Source of the DNA: Polyporus tsugae
Taxonomy: Eukaryota > Basidiomycota > Agaricomycetes > Polyporales > Polyporaceae
NCBI GenBank assembly: GCA_024305745.1
Contig: JAHRBS010000004.1
Span: 4,092,001-4,156,000, forward strand
DNA length: 64,000 nt
Direction of reading: 5' to 3'
Positions 62,287-64,000 of the stretch are shown here, piece after piece. The translations under genes and the position numbers were made by a program. How positions within the stretch are numbered: position 1 is the stretch's first letter; each line of letters begins with the position of its first letter. The notes under the pieces were generated by a model. That model made no database searches, was not told where the DNA came from, and saw only the letters and a program-made list of their open reading frames with translations.

Positions 62287-64000
62287 ATGTCCACCAACAC
62301 TGTATTCAACGGTCCTGCCGTCTCCTCTCCGGGACCCATCGACCTCACGCACAGTACTGGCTCGGACGCCTCCTCATCTTCACCTCCCTTGCAGAGCCGC
62401 CAGCAATCGCAGCATTCGTCCTCGAACGCGACCGGTGACCACGACATCATCCCCCCCTTCCATCCCGCCCGGACGCTTGTCCTCTGCTTTGATGGCACTG
62501 GCGATCAATTTGACACTGATGTACGCGCATTCCTGACTTCTTCGTGTACGTGCCAGAACTAAAGGGCCATCACCATCTGTCCAGAACTCTAACGTCGTCA
62601 AGTTCTTCAGCCTGCTCAAGAAGGACGACAGGAATGAGCAGATGTGTTACTATCAGGTGGGTACAACGTTGTCAACTCCACTGATTCAGGGTCCGACCGC
62701 GCATACAGGCCGGTATAGGGACGTACATTGGTCACGGAGGTGTTCTGCCCGTCATGGCCAAGATCGATAAACTCTTGGACGAGATGATCGCATGGAATCT
62801 CGGTACTCATGTCATGGACGGTTACGAATTCCTCATGCAAAACTGTCAGTCCGCTTCTTAATCTGCTCCACTAAAGCGCTAACGCGCTCATACACCGATC
62901 CAACCAGACCAAGTGGGGGACAAGATCTGCTTGTTCGGTTTCTCTCGAGGCGCATATACCGCCCGTGCCCTTGCGGGGATGCTTCACAAGGTCCGTCGTG
63001 ATTGAGGCACACACAGATAGGTTACGTACTCATTCCTGCATTCTCCTCTAGGTTGGGCTCTTGCCGGCATGTAATCACCAACAGGTCCCATTTGCGTACA
63101 AGATGTTCGCACGGGACGATGATCTTGGCTGGAAGCAGTCGACTTCGTTCAAGAAGGCGTTTTCCATTGACGTTGACATCGACTTCATTGGCGTCTGGTA
63201 CGGGTCCCGTGAATTATCTTGCGGCCTCTCTCCTCATCCAATTCACAGGGATACCGTAGCTTCCGTTGGAGTTATTCCTCATACGCTTCCCTTTACGAGG
63301 TCGAACAAGTCCATCCGTATCTTTAGGCATGCTTTGGCACTGGATGAGCACCGTGCACGCTTCAGGCCAGCCCTCTACCAGCACGTCCCCGATGCCGCGG
63401 CGCGCGGGACGCAGCCAGGCGACATGCCTAAGTCTGACACCATTGTCGGGACCCGAGACGGTTGGGATAAGTTGAAGAAGGGCGGGCTGAAGGCGAAGAA
63501 GCGGTCGGAGCATGAGCGCGACTTTGATACGCAGAACGCGCGCCCGGACGGTCAAGACCACACCGACGTGAAGGAGGTTTGGTTCGCCGGGTGTCACTGC
63601 GGTACGTTTTACGTCATGTGTGAGGATCCATCGGTGTTGATTCTCTTGCCCTTCGCTTGCCCAGACATTGGAGGCGGCTCTGTCGATGATGAAACGCCGC
63701 ACACCCTCGCACGGATTCCTCTCCGATGGATGATTCGCGAGTGCTTCAAGAACGATACGGGCATCCGATTCCACGCCGAGCTGCTCAGAGACATCGGTCT
63801 TGACCCTGCCTCGCTGCATCCTGTCGTCAAGGATCGTCCAAGCGCGCTGCAACCCGATACCCTTCACTTCGATACGGTTGCCGGTCCCGCCCCTGAGGTG
63901 AGCGAGGAGGAACACGAAGTGCGCGACGCCCTTTCTCCGATTTACGACCAGCTCGTCCTCGCGCCTTACTGGTGGCTTTTGGAGTTTCTCCCCATGCGGA
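62287..64000 (+). CDS. DUF2235 protein, Tle1-like hydrolase domain (3' end outside the window)
   Basis: Exons are 62287-62520, 62585-62656, 62709-62844, 62908-62990, 63052-63197, 63249-63601 and 63664 to the window end, all in frame. Motifs: Ser-rich N-terminus, [50 protein letters not shown] with the candidate nucleophile Ser, [48 protein letters not shown] and [20 protein letters not shown]. It lacks the long insert of the preceding gene. Its intron pattern (no intron before DGYEF, an intron before VGLLP) matches the decaying copy at 31.4-33.2 kb rather than its tandem neighbour, so those two are probably the closer relatives. The last residues visible are LLEFLPMR. Substrate unknown. Confidence 0.87.

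Overview
This window looks like nuclear DNA of an Agaricomycete (mushroom-forming basidiomycete). The genes are split by many 45-75-nt GT-AG introns, codon use is GC-leaning, and several families are typical of the group: a FunK1 protein kinase, a large F-box protein, paired Zn(II)2Cys6 regulators and expanded DUF2235 hydrolases. Introns were assigned by eye from GT/AG sites, reading-frame continuity and family homology; nothing was searched against a database. No tRNA, rRNA, CRISPR or recognisable autonomous transposon was seen.

Layout. 1-845: 3' part of a coiled-coil gene cut by the window edge. 846-10026: about 9 kb with no convincing gene. 10-15.7 kb: F-box protein, then a metal-dependent amidohydrolase, both on +. 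15.7-18.4 kb: empty. 18.4-22.5 kb: a monocarboxylate-type MFS transporter (-) divergent from SNF1/AMPK-alpha kinase (+). 23.9-26.6 kb: a PUF-type RNA-binding protein (+, 13 exons). 27.4-29.8 kb: COX6 (-) divergent from a Tra2-like SR protein (+). 30-39 kb, all on -: RWD/DUF1115 protein, a decaying DUF2235 copy, an ankyrin protein, histidyl-tRNA synthetase with a probable mitochondrial alternative start, and a choline/ethanolamine phosphotransferase. 39.3-50.1 kb: two paralogous Zn(II)2Cys6 transcription factors (-) on either side of a FunK1 kinase (+). 50.5-55.2 kb: a 22-exon Ppo-type fatty acid oxygenase (-). 57.9-64 kb: two tandem DUF2235 genes (+), the last cut by the window end.

The left and centre carry mostly housekeeping genes: respiration, splicing, mRNA control, translation, phospholipid synthesis and energy sensing. 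The right third is accessory: regulators, a fungal kinase, an oxylipin-forming dioxygenase and Tle1-like lipase candidates. The most notable points are the Ppo enzyme whose P450 heme-thiolate Cys is apparently replaced by Ser, and its proximity to lipase-like DUF2235 genes and duplicated regulators. Others are the DUF2235 copy with GTG in place of its ATG and an out-of-frame last exon, the HTS1-like dual start, several 10-14-nt microexons, and an imperfect palindrome near 56.4 kb.
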